A DNA stretch of 64,000 nt, taken from Bacillota bacterium. GTDB lineage: Bacteria > Bacillota > Clostridia > Lachnospirales > Lachnospiraceae. Below the pieces are notes generated by a model. That model saw only the letters and a list, made by a program, of their open reading frames with translations, was not told where the DNA came from and ran no database searches. The stretch is taken from NCBI GenBank assembly GCA_023434365.1, contig JAEYSV010000023.1, positions 38,525-102,524 on the forward strand, written 5' to 3'. Numbering within the stretch: the first letter of the stretch is position 1; each line of letters opens with the position of its first letter. Made by a program: the position numbers and the translations under genes. Below are positions 16,296 to 25,389 of this stretch, piece after piece.

Positions 16296-17648
16296 TTGAG
16301 GTACAAAAATCATATTAAGAAGAAAAGAAGCTATATTAGTATTGTCTTACTCATGTTTGGAAGTGTCATAGGGGGATTATTATTAGGCATTGCAGTGATT
16401 TATGCTAACGGTTCGAAGATTACGTTAAGCAATGGGTTACGTATTGAGAAAACATCAAAACAAGCAACGATGGAGCCAATTGTTAAAGCAAGTCAGATGA
16501 CGTCACAGGCACCTTTGGTACCCGCTACCGTACAGCCGTCGGTAATGCCTTCAGAACCGAATATAATAGAAAGTACAAAACCAACTACAAAGCCAACCCT
16601 AGATCCTACTTCAGAGCCATCAAAAAAACCAGAACCGGAGCAAACACCAGATTTACCTCATGTGGAAGTGAAAGAGGTTAAATCTGTATATATTAGCAGT
16701 TCCATCGCTAATAATAATAAAAAACTGGATTCGATAATCGAAGTGGCGAACAATACAGAGGTAAATGCGTTTGTATTTGAAGTAAAAGATGAATCTGGCT
16801 ATTTGTTTTATGACCTGGATGTAGATAAAGCAAAAGAGATTGGGGCTGTGAAAGCGGATTCGAAGAGTCCAGCGAAATTACTAGAAAAAGTAAAAGCGCA
16901 TGATATTTATACGATAGCTCGTATCGTTGTGTTTAAAGATCCTATCCTAGCAAAAAGCAATAAAGATTATGCAATCCAAGATAAGAACAAGGCGGTAATC
17001 AAAGATAAAGGGGAAGCCTGGGTGAACCCTTACAATGAAGCTGTCTGGGATTATGAACTGTCTATTATAAAGGCAGCTGTTGCAGCAGGTTTTGATGAAG
17101 TGCAGTTAGATTATGTTCGCTTTAATACAAATAGTGTATTTAATAAAGCGGTGTATGGAGATTCCAACGCAACTAAGACGGAGGTCATTCTTGATTTTAC
17201 CAAGAAAGTAAAAGAGGCGATATCACCTCTTGGCGGTTATCTGAGTATGATGACTTATGGTACAGTAATGAGTAGTGATTATGATGCGCTTCACTTTGGT
17301 CAGGATTTTACAAAGCTAGCTTCGGTGCTTGATTATATTTGTCCAATGGTATATCCAAGTAGCTATCATTCGGGTTCTTTTAGTAAAAAAGTACCGGATC
17401 AGCATCCATATGATGTAGTATATGGCGCATGTGGTTATGCTAAGAAGGCAGTGAATCCTAACGATACAAAGAATGCAATTGTAAGACCTTGGTTACAGGG
17501 CTTTACAGCAACTGGGGTAGCAGGTCACCAGACATATGGGGCAAAGCAGGTGCAGGAACAAATAAAAGCGGTATATGATATTGGATATACTTCGTATGGG
17601 GTCTGGGGTCCTAGTGGCAACTATACTGACGAGTGGTTTAAAAAATAA
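16296..17648 (+). CDS. Membrane-anchored putative glycoside hydrolase (DUF4015-like)
   Basis: A 450-residue protein starting with TTG, supported by GGAGGAG 5 bases upstream. Basic N terminus, one membrane segment (about residues 14-38, IVLLMFGSVIGGLLLGIAVI), then a Pro/Thr/Ser-rich linker to about residue 125 and a TIM-barrel-like extracellular domain. Features of that domain match the DUF4015 putative glycosidase family: VYISSS, NAFVFEVKDESG, DEVQLDYVRF and YICPMVYPSSY. It is likely held on the outer face of the membrane, perhaps acting on cell wall or exopolysaccharide; the substrate is unknown. It follows the HD-GYP gene by 77 bases. Confidence 0.82.
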   Translation: MRYKNHIKKKRSYISIVLLMFGSVIGGLLLGIAVIYANGSKITLSNGLRIEKTSKQATMEPIVKASQMTSQAPLVPATVQPSVMPSEPNIIESTKPTTKPTLDPTSEPSKKPEPEQTPDLPHVEVKEVKSVYISSSIANNNKKLDSIIEVANNTEVNAFVFEVKDESGYLFYDLDVDKAKEIGAVKADSKSPAKLLEKVKAHDIYTIARIVVFKDPILAKSNKDYAIQDKNKAVIKDKGEAWVNPYNEAVWDYELSIIKAAVAAGFDEVQLDYVRFNTNSVFNKAVYGDSNATKTEVILDFTKKVKEAISPLGGYLSMMTYGTVMSSDYDALHFGQDFTKLASVLDYICPMVYPSSYHSGSFSKKVPDQHPYDVVYGACGYAKKAVNPNDTKNAIVRPWLQGFTATGVAGHQTYGAKQVQEQIKAVYDIGYTSYGVWGPSGNYTDEWFKK

Positions 17649-17661
17649 TCTCAAAATAAGG

Positions 17662-17690
17662 TTGACAATTATTAAATTTTGTAGTATAAA
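17662..17690 (+). promoter_or_regulatory. Sigma-A promoter of the Rrf2 regulator
   Basis: TTGACA (17662-17667), a 17-base spacer and TATAAA (17685-17690), 53 bases before the ATG. Confidence 0.78.
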
Positions 17691-17742
17691 TAAAACATAC
17701 AAAACATAGCGACATTATAGGAATTAGAAAAAGGAGAGTCAC

Positions 17743-18189
17743 ATGAAAGTTTCAACAAAAGGCAGGTATGGGTTACGTGCACTGGTAGACTTGACAGTAC
17801 ACTCCAATGAAGGTCATGTTTCTCTTGTAAGCATAGCTGGAAGGCAGAGTATCTCTTTAAACTATTTGGAACAGGTATTTGCTTCGCTTCGAAAAGCCGG
17901 GATTGTTAAGAGTATTAAAGGATCCCAAGGAGGCTACGAGTTGGCGAGACCTGCGAACGAGATAAAAGTTGAAGAAATTATTCAAATACTCGAAGGAGAT
18001 TATGCAATTGTAGACGAGACCATATACGATGATTCAGAGCATGATTATATTCGTTTAGCTGTGAAAAAGTTAGTTTGGGATCGCATCAATGTACAGGTAA
18101 AAGACCTACTAACTTCTACAACATTAGAAGATTTGGCTCAGGAATATCAGAGGTTAAACGGAACGCAGATAGATATGTATTTTATTTAA
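17743..18189 (+). CDS. cymR: Rrf2-family regulator, CymR-like
   Basis: A 148-residue winged-helix repressor. Seen: MKVSTKGRYGLRAL at the N terminus, the recognition-helix region ISLNYLEQVFASLRKAGIVKS and the wing KGSQGGYELARP. The protein has no Cys, so it cannot carry the Fe-S cluster of IscR or NsrR and fits CymR, the Bacillus and Staphylococcus master repressor of cysteine metabolism. Downstream lies a cysK homologue; in B. subtilis, CysK binds CymR as a cysteine-pool sensor. That pairing is inferred here from context. A good GGAGAG site precedes the ATG. Confidence 0.88.
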   Translation: MKVSTKGRYGLRALVDLTVHSNEGHVSLVSIAGRQSISLNYLEQVFASLRKAGIVKSIKGSQGGYELARPANEIKVEEIIQILEGDYAIVDETIYDDSEHDYIRLAVKKLVWDRINVQVKDLLTSTTLEDLAQEYQRLNGTQIDMYFI

Positions 18190-18251
18190 CCAATGAAGAA
18201 AGTCCTCCACTTCTTAAGAGGGAGTTAGAGACTTGTTAGTATTGGTAGTTG

Positions 18252-18284
18252 TGTAATCGAAGTCATAAGAAGACTTCGATTACA
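18252..18284. other. Perfect inverted repeat between cymR-like gene and cysK
   Basis: TGTAATCGAAGTC (18252-18264) and GACTTCGATTACA (18272-18284) form a 13-bp perfect dyad with a 7-base loop. No T-run follows on either side. It could be a terminator that needs help, or an operator for a dimeric regulator such as the CymR-like protein. Confidence 0.6.
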
Positions 18285-18451
18285 TTAAACAATTAATTCA
18301 TAGTAAACATATAAGATAAGAGTGGTTTAAGAAGCTTACTTGGGATAATAAAAATCCTTCAAGTGTAGATAATACTATTGGTAGTAAAAGCTAATATGTT
18401 CGTGCAAATGCATATGGTTGAAAATAATATAACATGAAAGGAAAGATGATT

Positions 18452-19384
18452 ATGGGAAATGTTGCAAAAAAAATAACAGATTTAATTGGAAATACTCCAC
18501 TTTTGGAGCTAGGAAACTATGGAGAGCAGAGAGAACTAAAAGCTAATATTCTAGCAAAATTAGAATACTTTAATCCACTTGGTAGTGTAAAAGACAGAGT
18601 GGCATATGCCATGATTGAAGAGGGAATAAAACAGGGAAAGATTAATTCTGATACTACATTAATTGAACCAACTAGTGGGAACACTGGAATAGGGCTTGCA
18701 TTCGTAGCAGCGAGCAAAGGATTAAAATTAATTCTTACTATGCCAGAGACAATGAGTATTGAACGCCGTAAAATTGTTGCAGCATTAGGTGCTGAGGTAG
18801 TCTTAACACCAGGATCAGAAGGTATGAAAGGTGCTATTGCGAAAGCAGAACAGCTTAAAGAAGAGCTTGGTAATGCAGTTGTATTACAGCAGTTTGAAAA
18901 CATCGCCAATCCTAAGGCGCATAGAGAAACTACAGCACAAGAAATCATTCGTGATACAGATGGTAAAGTTGATATCTTTGTTGCAGGTGTTGGTACCGGT
19001 GGAACGATTACTGGCAATGGAGAAGTGTTAAAACAATATAATAAAGACATTAAGATTGTGGCAGTGGAACCAAGTGCCTCTCCAGTATTAAGTGGAGGAA
19101 AACCAGGACCTCATAAAATTCAGGGAATCGGAGCAGGATTTATTCCAGGCGTTATGAATACTGGAATTGTAGATGAGATTATTCAAGTAGACAATGAAGA
19201 TGCATTTGAAGCAAGTAGAGCAGTGGCAAAACTAGAAGGACTCTTTGTAGGAATTTCCTCTGGAGCAGCATTACATGCAGCAACTGTATTAGCAAAACGT
19301 CCAGAAAACGCAGGAAAGAATATAGTAGTATTACTTCCTGATACAGGGGAACGATACTTAAGTACAACGTTATTTGAAGCATAG
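18452..19384 (+). CDS. cysK: Cysteine synthase A (O-acetylserine sulfhydrylase)
   Basis: A 310-residue PLP enzyme making cysteine from O-acetylserine and sulfide. The PLP Lys lies in NPLGSVKDR near residue 42, the substrate loop is PTSGNTG near residue 70, and the phosphate-binding loop GTGGTITG is near residue 178. The C-terminal LPDTGERYLST matches CysK. The first in-frame ATG at 18434 is less likely, because GAAAGGAAAG falls inside the extension and positions the ATG at 18452. A terminator follows. Confidence 0.94.
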   Translation: MGNVAKKITDLIGNTPLLELGNYGEQRELKANILAKLEYFNPLGSVKDRVAYAMIEEGIKQGKINSDTTLIEPTSGNTGIGLAFVAASKGLKLILTMPETMSIERRKIVAALGAEVVLTPGSEGMKGAIAKAEQLKEELGNAVVLQQFENIANPKAHRETTAQEIIRDTDGKVDIFVAGVGTGGTITGNGEVLKQYNKDIKIVAVEPSASPVLSGGKPGPHKIQGIGAGFIPGVMNTGIVDEIIQVDNEDAFEASRAVAKLEGLFVGISSGAALHAATVLAKRPENAGKNIVVLLPDTGERYLSTTLFEA

Positions 19385-19392
19385 AAAAGATT

Positions 19393-19438
19393 AAAAAGCA
19401 GTTATATCATCTTAGAGAGGTGATTTAACTGCTTTTTT
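19393..19438 (+). terminator. Intrinsic terminator after cysK
   Basis: AAAAGCAGTTA pairs with TAACTGCTTTT, with further ATCATC/GGTGAT pairing inside, followed by a T-run. The rest of the gap to 19839 holds a TTGAGTC/GACTCAA dyad (about 19634-19652) and the possible promoter at 19765-19793. Confidence 0.87.
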
Positions 19439-19764
19439 GCTGTATGAATATTCCCAAAGAGACTGGCTTCATAAACTAACCACTTATAGAAGTGTGAGTA
19501 TTCTCTGATAAAGATAAATAATATTAAGTTAATGCAAAAATATACTATACCGAATGAAATAAATATGGTAATATGATAACGAAAAAGATTTATAAAGGTG
19601 TTTAATAAAAGAGCTTGATGAAAGAACGTAGCATTGAGTCTGTGGGGGACTCAAGAGATGTCCGAATAGAATTATTAATTGGAATATATAAAACAATTAG
19701 TTTAATAAAAGACATTTACAAAAGTAAAAATATTACGTGTCGAAGGTAAAATATATCCGTTCCT

Positions 19765-19793
19765 TTGAGATTCGTTATCCTCTATGATATGAA
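19765..19793 (+). promoter_or_regulatory. Possible promoter of the sugar ABC transporter operon
   Basis: TTGAGA (19765-19770), a 17-base spacer and TATGAA (19788-19793), 46 bases before the ATG. Both hexamers deviate from consensus, as expected for an activated promoter. I saw no clear catabolite-repression site. Confidence 0.4.
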
Positions 19794-19839
19794 TATGCAA
19801 GGTAACTCGCTAACAATAATTTTAAGGAGGATATGATCT

Positions 19840-21177
19840 ATGAAAAAAAGAGTATTGGGGATCTTATTAACTGTTGTGCTTGTCATTACGTTATTTGTTG
19901 GTTGCGGTAACAACAACAACAACACACCATCAAATGGTGACCCATCAGCACCTGCTGATTCTAAAGCACCAGCCAATTCGGACACCCCTGCACAGGATGT
20001 AGAATTAACAATGTGGACGATTGCAACTGAAAGTGATGCTTTCCATCAACCATATTTGAAAGCAATCGCTGATTTCGAAGCAGCACATCCTGGTGTAACA
20101 ATTAAGATGGAAACATTCGAAAACGAAGCTTACAAGACTAAAATTAAGGCTGCTGTAGCAGCAAACGAACTGCCAGATGTTTTCTTTACCTGGGCAGGTG
20201 GATTCTCTGAATCATTTGTAGAGTCTGGCAAAGTTCTTAGCTTAGACGATTACTATGCTCCATATAAAGATTCTATTTCTATGGCTGCGTTAAGTAACGA
20301 TGTTTATGATGGCAAATTATATGGTTCCGTTACATGTACTCCAGTATCTGTAATGTGGTACAATCAGGCTATCTTTGATGCAAATGGTGTGAAAGTTCCA
20401 ACTAATATTGCTGAATTAAAAGATGCTTGTCAGAAATTAAAAGCAGCAGGAATTACTCCTATTGCATCTAGTGCAAAAGATACTTGGGTATTAGCTATGT
20501 TACATGATGGTTTAACTTTAAAATCTGCTGGTGCAGATAAAGTTGTTAAAGCATTGAAAAAACAAGGTCAGTCTTACAATGATCCTGACTTCTTAGCATC
20601 TGCTACTGCTTTAAAAGAATTAGTAGATATGGGCGCTTTCATTGATGGTGCTACAGGATTATCCAATGACGAAGCAAGTGCTAGTTTCTATGCGGAACAA
20701 GCAGCTATGTATTTTACTGGAAGCTGGATGGGCGGATCTATTGTAACAGATGCAGCACCAGAAGCTCTTGCTAATTTCTCAGTTGCTCCTATCCCAGTTA
20801 TTAATGATGCTAACGCAGCTCTTACTGATTTTATGGGTGGTGGTTCTGATACTTTAATGGTAGCAAAATCTACAAAAAATCCTGATTTAGCAGCAGCTGC
20901 AGCATTTGAAATCACAAAAGGTGTTTCCAAATACGCTTTCTTAAGTGGTGCTGGAATCCCAGCTTGGAACGTTGATTATGAAGCTAATGATGTTCCAGCT
21001 CTTAGTAAAAAAGTTGCTGATTACGCAACAGGTGCAACTTCCTTCACATTATGGTTTGATACATTAATGAGCGCGGATGATGCTGGTGAATATTTATCCT
21101 TATTACAGCAACTCTTTACAGGAGATGTTACTCCAGAAGATTTTGTAAAAGGTATGGATGCTCAATTAAGCAAATAG
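19840..21177 (+). CDS. Sugar ABC transporter substrate-binding lipoprotein
   Basis: A 445-residue family-1 extracellular solute-binding protein. The N terminus is a lipoprotein signal (MKKRV, hydrophobic core, then the lipobox LFVGC with the lipidated Cys at residue 23), followed by a low-complexity Asn/Pro/Ser/Ala linker. The mature part has the MalE/UgpB-type start (VELTMWTIA) and an aromatic- and Gly-rich GSWMGG region. It probably binds an oligosaccharide for the two permeases downstream. No ATPase gene is present, so a shared MsmX-type ATPase encoded elsewhere is likely. AAGGAGGA precedes the ATG. Confidence 0.93.
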   Translation: MKKRVLGILLTVVLVITLFVGCGNNNNNTPSNGDPSAPADSKAPANSDTPAQDVELTMWTIATESDAFHQPYLKAIADFEAAHPGVTIKMETFENEAYKTKIKAAVAANELPDVFFTWAGGFSESFVESGKVLSLDDYYAPYKDSISMAALSNDVYDGKLYGSVTCTPVSVMWYNQAIFDANGVKVPTNIAELKDACQKLKAAGITPIASSAKDTWVLAMLHDGLTLKSAGADKVVKALKKQGQSYNDPDFLASATALKELVDMGAFIDGATGLSNDEASASFYAEQAAMYFTGSWMGGSIVTDAAPEALANFSVAPIPVINDANAALTDFMGGGSDTLMVAKSTKNPDLAAAAAFEITKGVSKYAFLSGAGIPAWNVDYEANDVPALSKKVADYATGATSFTLWFDTLMSADDAGEYLSLLQQLFTGDVTPEDFVKGMDAQLSK

Positions 21178-21288
21178 TAAGAGAAATTGCTTACATAATT
21201 GTGCTTTAAACGCTCTGATGGTATTACTTTATGAGCAAGTAACAAAGCGGATGTTATGAATTCGTTTTGATCGTAACGTGTAAATGAA

Positions 21289-21346
21289 AGGAAACGTCCA
21301 AACGTAAACTGGATATTGTTGTGTTTGGAACGTTTCCTTTTTTATA
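21289..21346 (+). terminator. Intrinsic terminator/attenuator between binding protein and permeases
   Basis: GGAAACGT-CCAAAC pairs with GTTTGG-AACGTTTCC over a roughly 20-base loop and is followed by six T. Placed inside the operon, it would make much more binding protein than permease. Confidence 0.85.
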
Positions 21347-21414
21347 ATAATCAGATAGTCTTTTGACCTAGTTGGGATTGTAAGGCTTATCTGTGTTTGA
21401 CAAGGGGAAACAAT

Positions 21415-22296
21415 ATGAAACGAGTTAGACAGAATAAATTGGCCATTATCGTATTTCTGCTTCCTGCAACAGTATTATTCTTTGCCATAATTATTCTTCC
21501 AATTGCTATGTCAGCATATTATAGTTTGCTAGATTGGAATGGAATCACAGATCACACGTTTGTAGGAATTGATAATTATAAAGAGCTATTTACCAGTACT
21601 ACGGCTGGTTTTCCAAAAACTGTGGTAAATGCATTTATGTTTGCAGCCTTATCGGTTTTTATACAACTTCCAATTGCTTTATTTCTAGCTCTTGCACTTG
21701 GAAGGGGAATTAAAGGAGAACGATTCTTTTTGAGTGTGTTCTTTATTCCTGTTCTGCTTTCTACTACCGTAATTGGTCAGTTATGGTCAAAAATGTACAA
21801 TCCTCAGTACGGAATCATTAATACCATGTTAAGGAGTGTGGGACTTGATACTTGGTGCCATACTTGGTTAGGTGATAAGCAATTTGCTTTAATCGCCTGC
21901 TTTATCCCTATGCTTTGGCAATATGTAGGCTATCATATGTTATTAATGTACGCAGGTATTAAAAGTTTACCTACGGATGTTATAGAAGCAGCTAAAATTG
22001 ATGGTGCAAGTAATTGGCAGTTATCAAGATATGTTACAATTCCAATGATAAAACCTGTGCTTCGCCTTTGTGTTATCTTTGCTGTAACGGGATCGTTAAA
22101 AGCATTTGACCTAATCTATGTCTTAACGAATGGAGGGCCTTCGCATGCAAGTGAAATGCCTAGTACTCTGATGATAAAAATGATCTTTGATAGAAGTCGA
22201 TATGGATTTGGTAGTGCAATTGCAGTAATGATTATATTCCTTTGCTTCTTCTTTGCTATATTGATTAAGAAGATAATAAGAACGGAGGCAAACTAA
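21415..22296 (+). CDS. Sugar ABC transporter permease, MalF/UgpA type
   Basis: A 293-residue membrane protein with six predicted membrane segments and the permease EAA loop (EAAKIDGASNWQ) near residue 190, which docks the ATPase. The first in-frame start (TTG at 21397) is unlikely, since the AAGGGGAAAC at 21402-21411 serves the ATG at 21415. The stop codon overlaps the next start by one base (TAATG), so the two permeases are coupled. Confidence 0.92.
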   Translation: MKRVRQNKLAIIVFLLPATVLFFAIIILPIAMSAYYSLLDWNGITDHTFVGIDNYKELFTSTTAGFPKTVVNAFMFAALSVFIQLPIALFLALALGRGIKGERFFLSVFFIPVLLSTTVIGQLWSKMYNPQYGIINTMLRSVGLDTWCHTWLGDKQFALIACFIPMLWQYVGYHMLLMYAGIKSLPTDVIEAAKIDGASNWQLSRYVTIPMIKPVLRLCVIFAVTGSLKAFDLIYVLTNGGPSHASEMPSTLMIKMIFDRSRYGFGSAIAVMIIFLCFFFAILIKKIIRTEAN

Positions 22297-23123
22297 TGGG
22301 CAGAAAAGTGAGAAAATCAGTTACCTATTTTATCTTGTCATTTTGGGCTATTATAAACCTTTTTCCAATTTACTGGATGTTTACCTTCTCATTAAAAGAA
22401 AACGCAGAGATATTTGGAAAGAATGTTATTGGTTTACCACAGAAATGGCTTTGGGAGAACTATTCGGAGGCACTTGGTACAGGAAATATGACACTATACT
22501 TTTTGAACAGTGCGATTGTAACGTTTATAACCATCGCATTAACCACGGTGTGTGCATTAATGGCTACTTATGCACTATCTAGGATGGAGTGGAAGGGTAG
22601 AAAAACGTTAAACAATGTCTTTATGTTAGGGTTAACCGTACCAATTCATGCAGCGATTCTACCAGTCTTCCTTATTTTAAGTAAATTAAAGATGACCAAT
22701 TCGTATCAGGCATTAATTGTGCCTTATACTGCTTTTGCGCTTGCGATGGCAATTATGATCTGCCAGAGTTTTATAGAAAATATACCACGTGAACTTGAGG
22801 AAGCAGCATGTATTGATGGCTGTGGTGTGTTTAGAATTTTTACCAAGATTATATTACCTTTAATGAAACCGGCACTGTCTACAATTTCAATTTTTACCTT
22901 CTTAAGTGCATGGAATGAGTTGATGTTTGCTGTAATTTTTATTGGAGAGTCCAGATACCGTACATTGACGGTTGGTATCCAGACATTGTCTGGTTCATAT
23001 ACAACGAAATGGGGACCAATCGGTGCAGCACTATGTATTGCAACGTTCCCAACACTCATCATTTACAGTTTTATGAGTAAGAAAATTCAGGCTAGTCTTA
23101 TGGCAGGTGCCATAAAAGGTTAA
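22296..23123 (+). CDS. Sugar ABC transporter permease, MalG/UgpE type
   Basis: A 275-residue partner permease with six membrane segments. The EAA loop is EEAACIDGCGVFRIF near residue 168, and the C terminus ends in MAGAIKG, the usual MalG-type ending. It starts within the stop codon of the preceding permease gene. A GH3 glycosidase gene follows after 14 bases, linking import directly to intracellular hydrolysis. Confidence 0.92.
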   Translation: MGRKVRKSVTYFILSFWAIINLFPIYWMFTFSLKENAEIFGKNVIGLPQKWLWENYSEALGTGNMTLYFLNSAIVTFITIALTTVCALMATYALSRMEWKGRKTLNNVFMLGLTVPIHAAILPVFLILSKLKMTNSYQALIVPYTAFALAMAIMICQSFIENIPRELEEAACIDGCGVFRIFTKIILPLMKPALSTISIFTFLSAWNELMFAVIFIGESRYRTLTVGIQTLSGSYTTKWGPIGAALCIATFPTLIIYSFMSKKIQASLMAGAIKG

Positions 23124-23137
23124 AGGAGGACAACAAG

Positions 23138-25249
23138 GTGAAGGAACATTCTTATTACAGACAAAAAGCAATCGCATTAGTTGACCAGATGACGGTGGAA
23201 GAGCAGGCTAGTCAGCTTACTTATCAATCACCGGCAATCAAACGGCTGAATGTGCCAGCATATAACTGGTGGAATGAAGCATTGCATGGAGTAGCCAGAG
23301 CCGGTACAGCAACTGGTTTTCCTCAGGCAATTGCGATGGCAGCTACGTTTGATGATGAATTATTAGGTGAAGTTGCTGATGCGATTGCGACAGAAGGACG
23401 AGCTAAGTTTAATGCATATTCAAAGCAAGAGGACCGCGATATCTATAAAGGTCTGACGTTTTGGTCGCCAAATATTAATATATTCCGCGATCCTAGATGG
23501 GGCAGGGGCCATGAAACTTATGGAGAGGACCCTTTTCTTACTGCAACCCTAGGAAAATCGTTTATCAAGGCACTGCAGGGTGATGGGGAATATATGAAAG
23601 CGGCAGCATGTGCAAAGCATTATGCGGTGCATAGTGGTCCAGAATCGTTACGTCATGAATTTGATGCGGTTGTAAGTTTAAAGGATTTATGGGAAACTTA
23701 CCTTCCGGCATTCGAAGAATGCGTTACTGAAGCCAATGTTGAATCTGTAATGGGAGCGTATAATCGCACCAATGGGGAACCTTGTAATGGAAGTTATCTA
23801 CTACTTCGTGATATTTTACGAGGTAAATGGGAATTTAAAGGACATGTCGTATCAGACTGTTGGGCAATCAAAGATTTTCATACCGGACATAATGTGACAC
23901 AGACACCAACCCAGTCTGTTGCATTAGCAATCGATGCAGGCTGTGATTTAAACTGTGGCAATATGTATCTGTACCTTCTAAAAGCGATGCAGGAAGGATT
24001 GGTAAAGAAAGAGCAGATCAGAGAAGCTGCCGTTCGTTTGTTTACGACAAGATTTAAACTTGGACTTATGGAAGAAACAGAATATGATTCGATTCCATAT
24101 GAAAAAGTAGAATGTAAGGATCATATAGAATTATCAGTTGATGTTGCCAGAAAAGGTATTGTATTGTTAAAAAATGATGGTATTTTGCCTATTAATAAAG
24201 AAACAGTCAAAACCGTTGGGGTAATCGGACCAAATGCTAACTCCAGATTAGCATTAAAAGGCAATTATTATGGTACTTCTTCAAAATATATTACCTTCTT
24301 AGAAGGTATTCAAAACGAAGTAGGAGAGGATGTTCGGGTGCTTTACTCGGAAGGCTGTCAGTTAGTAAAAGACCGTACAGAACCTCTTGCTTATGCTAAT
24401 GATCGTGAATCGGAAGCATTAATTGTTGCCGAGCATAGTGATATTGTCTTTCTATTCCTTGGTCTTGATGAAACCATCGAAGGAGAAGAAGGAGATGAAG
24501 GCAATGCCTATGCCTCTGGGGATAAACCAAATCTTGAGTTACCTGATGTACAATTGCGATTGCTAGAGAAACTAGTGGCTACAGGTAAGCCAATTGTGCT
24601 CGGAATGGCATCTGGTAGCTGCATGAATTTGACGTATGCCAATGATAATTGCGCAGCAATCTTACAGGCCTGGTATCCAGGACCATTTGGAGGTAAAGCA
24701 TACGCAGATATTTTATTTGGTAATTGTTCACCATCCGGTAAACTTCCGGTAACTTTTTATTCTTCGACAAAAGAGTTGCCTGAATTTACGGACTATACAA
24801 TGAAAGGTCGGACATATCGTTATCTTGATCACCAGCCACTTTATCCGTTTGGTTATGGATTAACTTATGGAGATATTGTATGTACTGATTTGGTGTCAGA
24901 AAGCCCACTAACTGAGGGGGAAGATTTAAAGGTGATTGTAACGGTAGAAAATAGAGGAGAGATCGCTTGCGAGGACGTCATTCAACTGTATCTTAAGAAT
25001 ACAGGCTCTATACTTGCAGTACCGAATGCCGCTCTTTGTGCGTTTAAACGGGTTACCCTACAACCTAAGGAAGCCATTCAATTATCTATGACTATTGAAT
25101 GGAAGAGATTTCTTACTGTAAACAATGAAGGAGAACGAATTCTTGATAGTAGTCAGTTTGAACTTTATGCGGGCAACTCCCAGCCTGACTTACGTAGCGT
25201 AGAATTGACAGGAAAACAACCAAAGAAGTTATTATTAATAGTAAAATAA
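23138..25249 (+). CDS. GH3 family glycosidase (beta-xylosidase/beta-glucosidase type)
   Basis: A 703-residue cytoplasmic enzyme without signal peptide, starting with GTG after GGAGGA. The layout is standard for GH3: an N-terminal barrel with WWNEALHGVAR and FWSPNINIFRDPRWGRG, a KH pair in CAKHYAVHSG, the nucleophile Asp in HVVSDCWAI near residue 250, an alpha/beta domain, and a C-terminal fibronectin-III-like domain from about residue 590. The WSPNINIFRDPRWGRGHETYGEDP signature and the DCWA nucleophile loop resemble plant-type beta-xylosidase/arabinofuranosidases. With pentose genes nearby, xylo- or arabino-oligosaccharides are the probable substrates. Confidence 0.9.
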   Translation: MKEHSYYRQKAIALVDQMTVEEQASQLTYQSPAIKRLNVPAYNWWNEALHGVARAGTATGFPQAIAMAATFDDELLGEVADAIATEGRAKFNAYSKQEDRDIYKGLTFWSPNINIFRDPRWGRGHETYGEDPFLTATLGKSFIKALQGDGEYMKAAACAKHYAVHSGPESLRHEFDAVVSLKDLWETYLPAFEECVTEANVESVMGAYNRTNGEPCNGSYLLLRDILRGKWEFKGHVVSDCWAIKDFHTGHNVTQTPTQSVALAIDAGCDLNCGNMYLYLLKAMQEGLVKKEQIREAAVRLFTTRFKLGLMEETEYDSIPYEKVECKDHIELSVDVARKGIVLLKNDGILPINKETVKTVGVIGPNANSRLALKGNYYGTSSKYITFLEGIQNEVGEDVRVLYSEGCQLVKDRTEPLAYANDRESEALIVAEHSDIVFLFLGLDETIEGEEGDEGNAYASGDKPNLELPDVQLRLLEKLVATGKPIVLGMASGSCMNLTYANDNCAAILQAWYPGPFGGKAYADILFGNCSPSGKLPVTFYSSTKELPEFTDYTMKGRTYRYLDHQPLYPFGYGLTYGDIVCTDLVSESPLTEGEDLKVIVTVENRGEIACEDVIQLYLKNTGSILAVPNAALCAFKRVTLQPKEAIQLSMTIEWKRFLTVNNEGERILDSSQFELYAGNSQPDLRSVELTGKQPKKLLLIVK

Positions 25250-25260
25250 TGCAAGCATTT

Positions 25261-25279
25261 TATAGCATAGTATGCTATA
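25261..25279. other. Perfect palindrome after the GH3 gene
   Basis: TATAGCATA-G-TATGCTATA, a 9-bp arm dyad between the GH3 and histidine kinase genes. No T-run follows. It could be a weak terminator or an operator, for instance for the ROK repressor encoded downstream. Confidence 0.5.
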
Positions 25280-25389
25280 ATAACAATATAGATTTATAAA
25301 AGTCTTTACTAAAAGTGGTTTACTTTAATTTTGGTCGAAAATTATCGGCTAAGAGGCAACGATTATTACAGAAGGGATATGGAAGCAGG

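Noticed and set aside
18517..19050. 177-codon ORF antisense to cysK
   Set aside because: Fully inside cysK on the other strand; no ribosome site and Ser/Leu-rich shadow composition.
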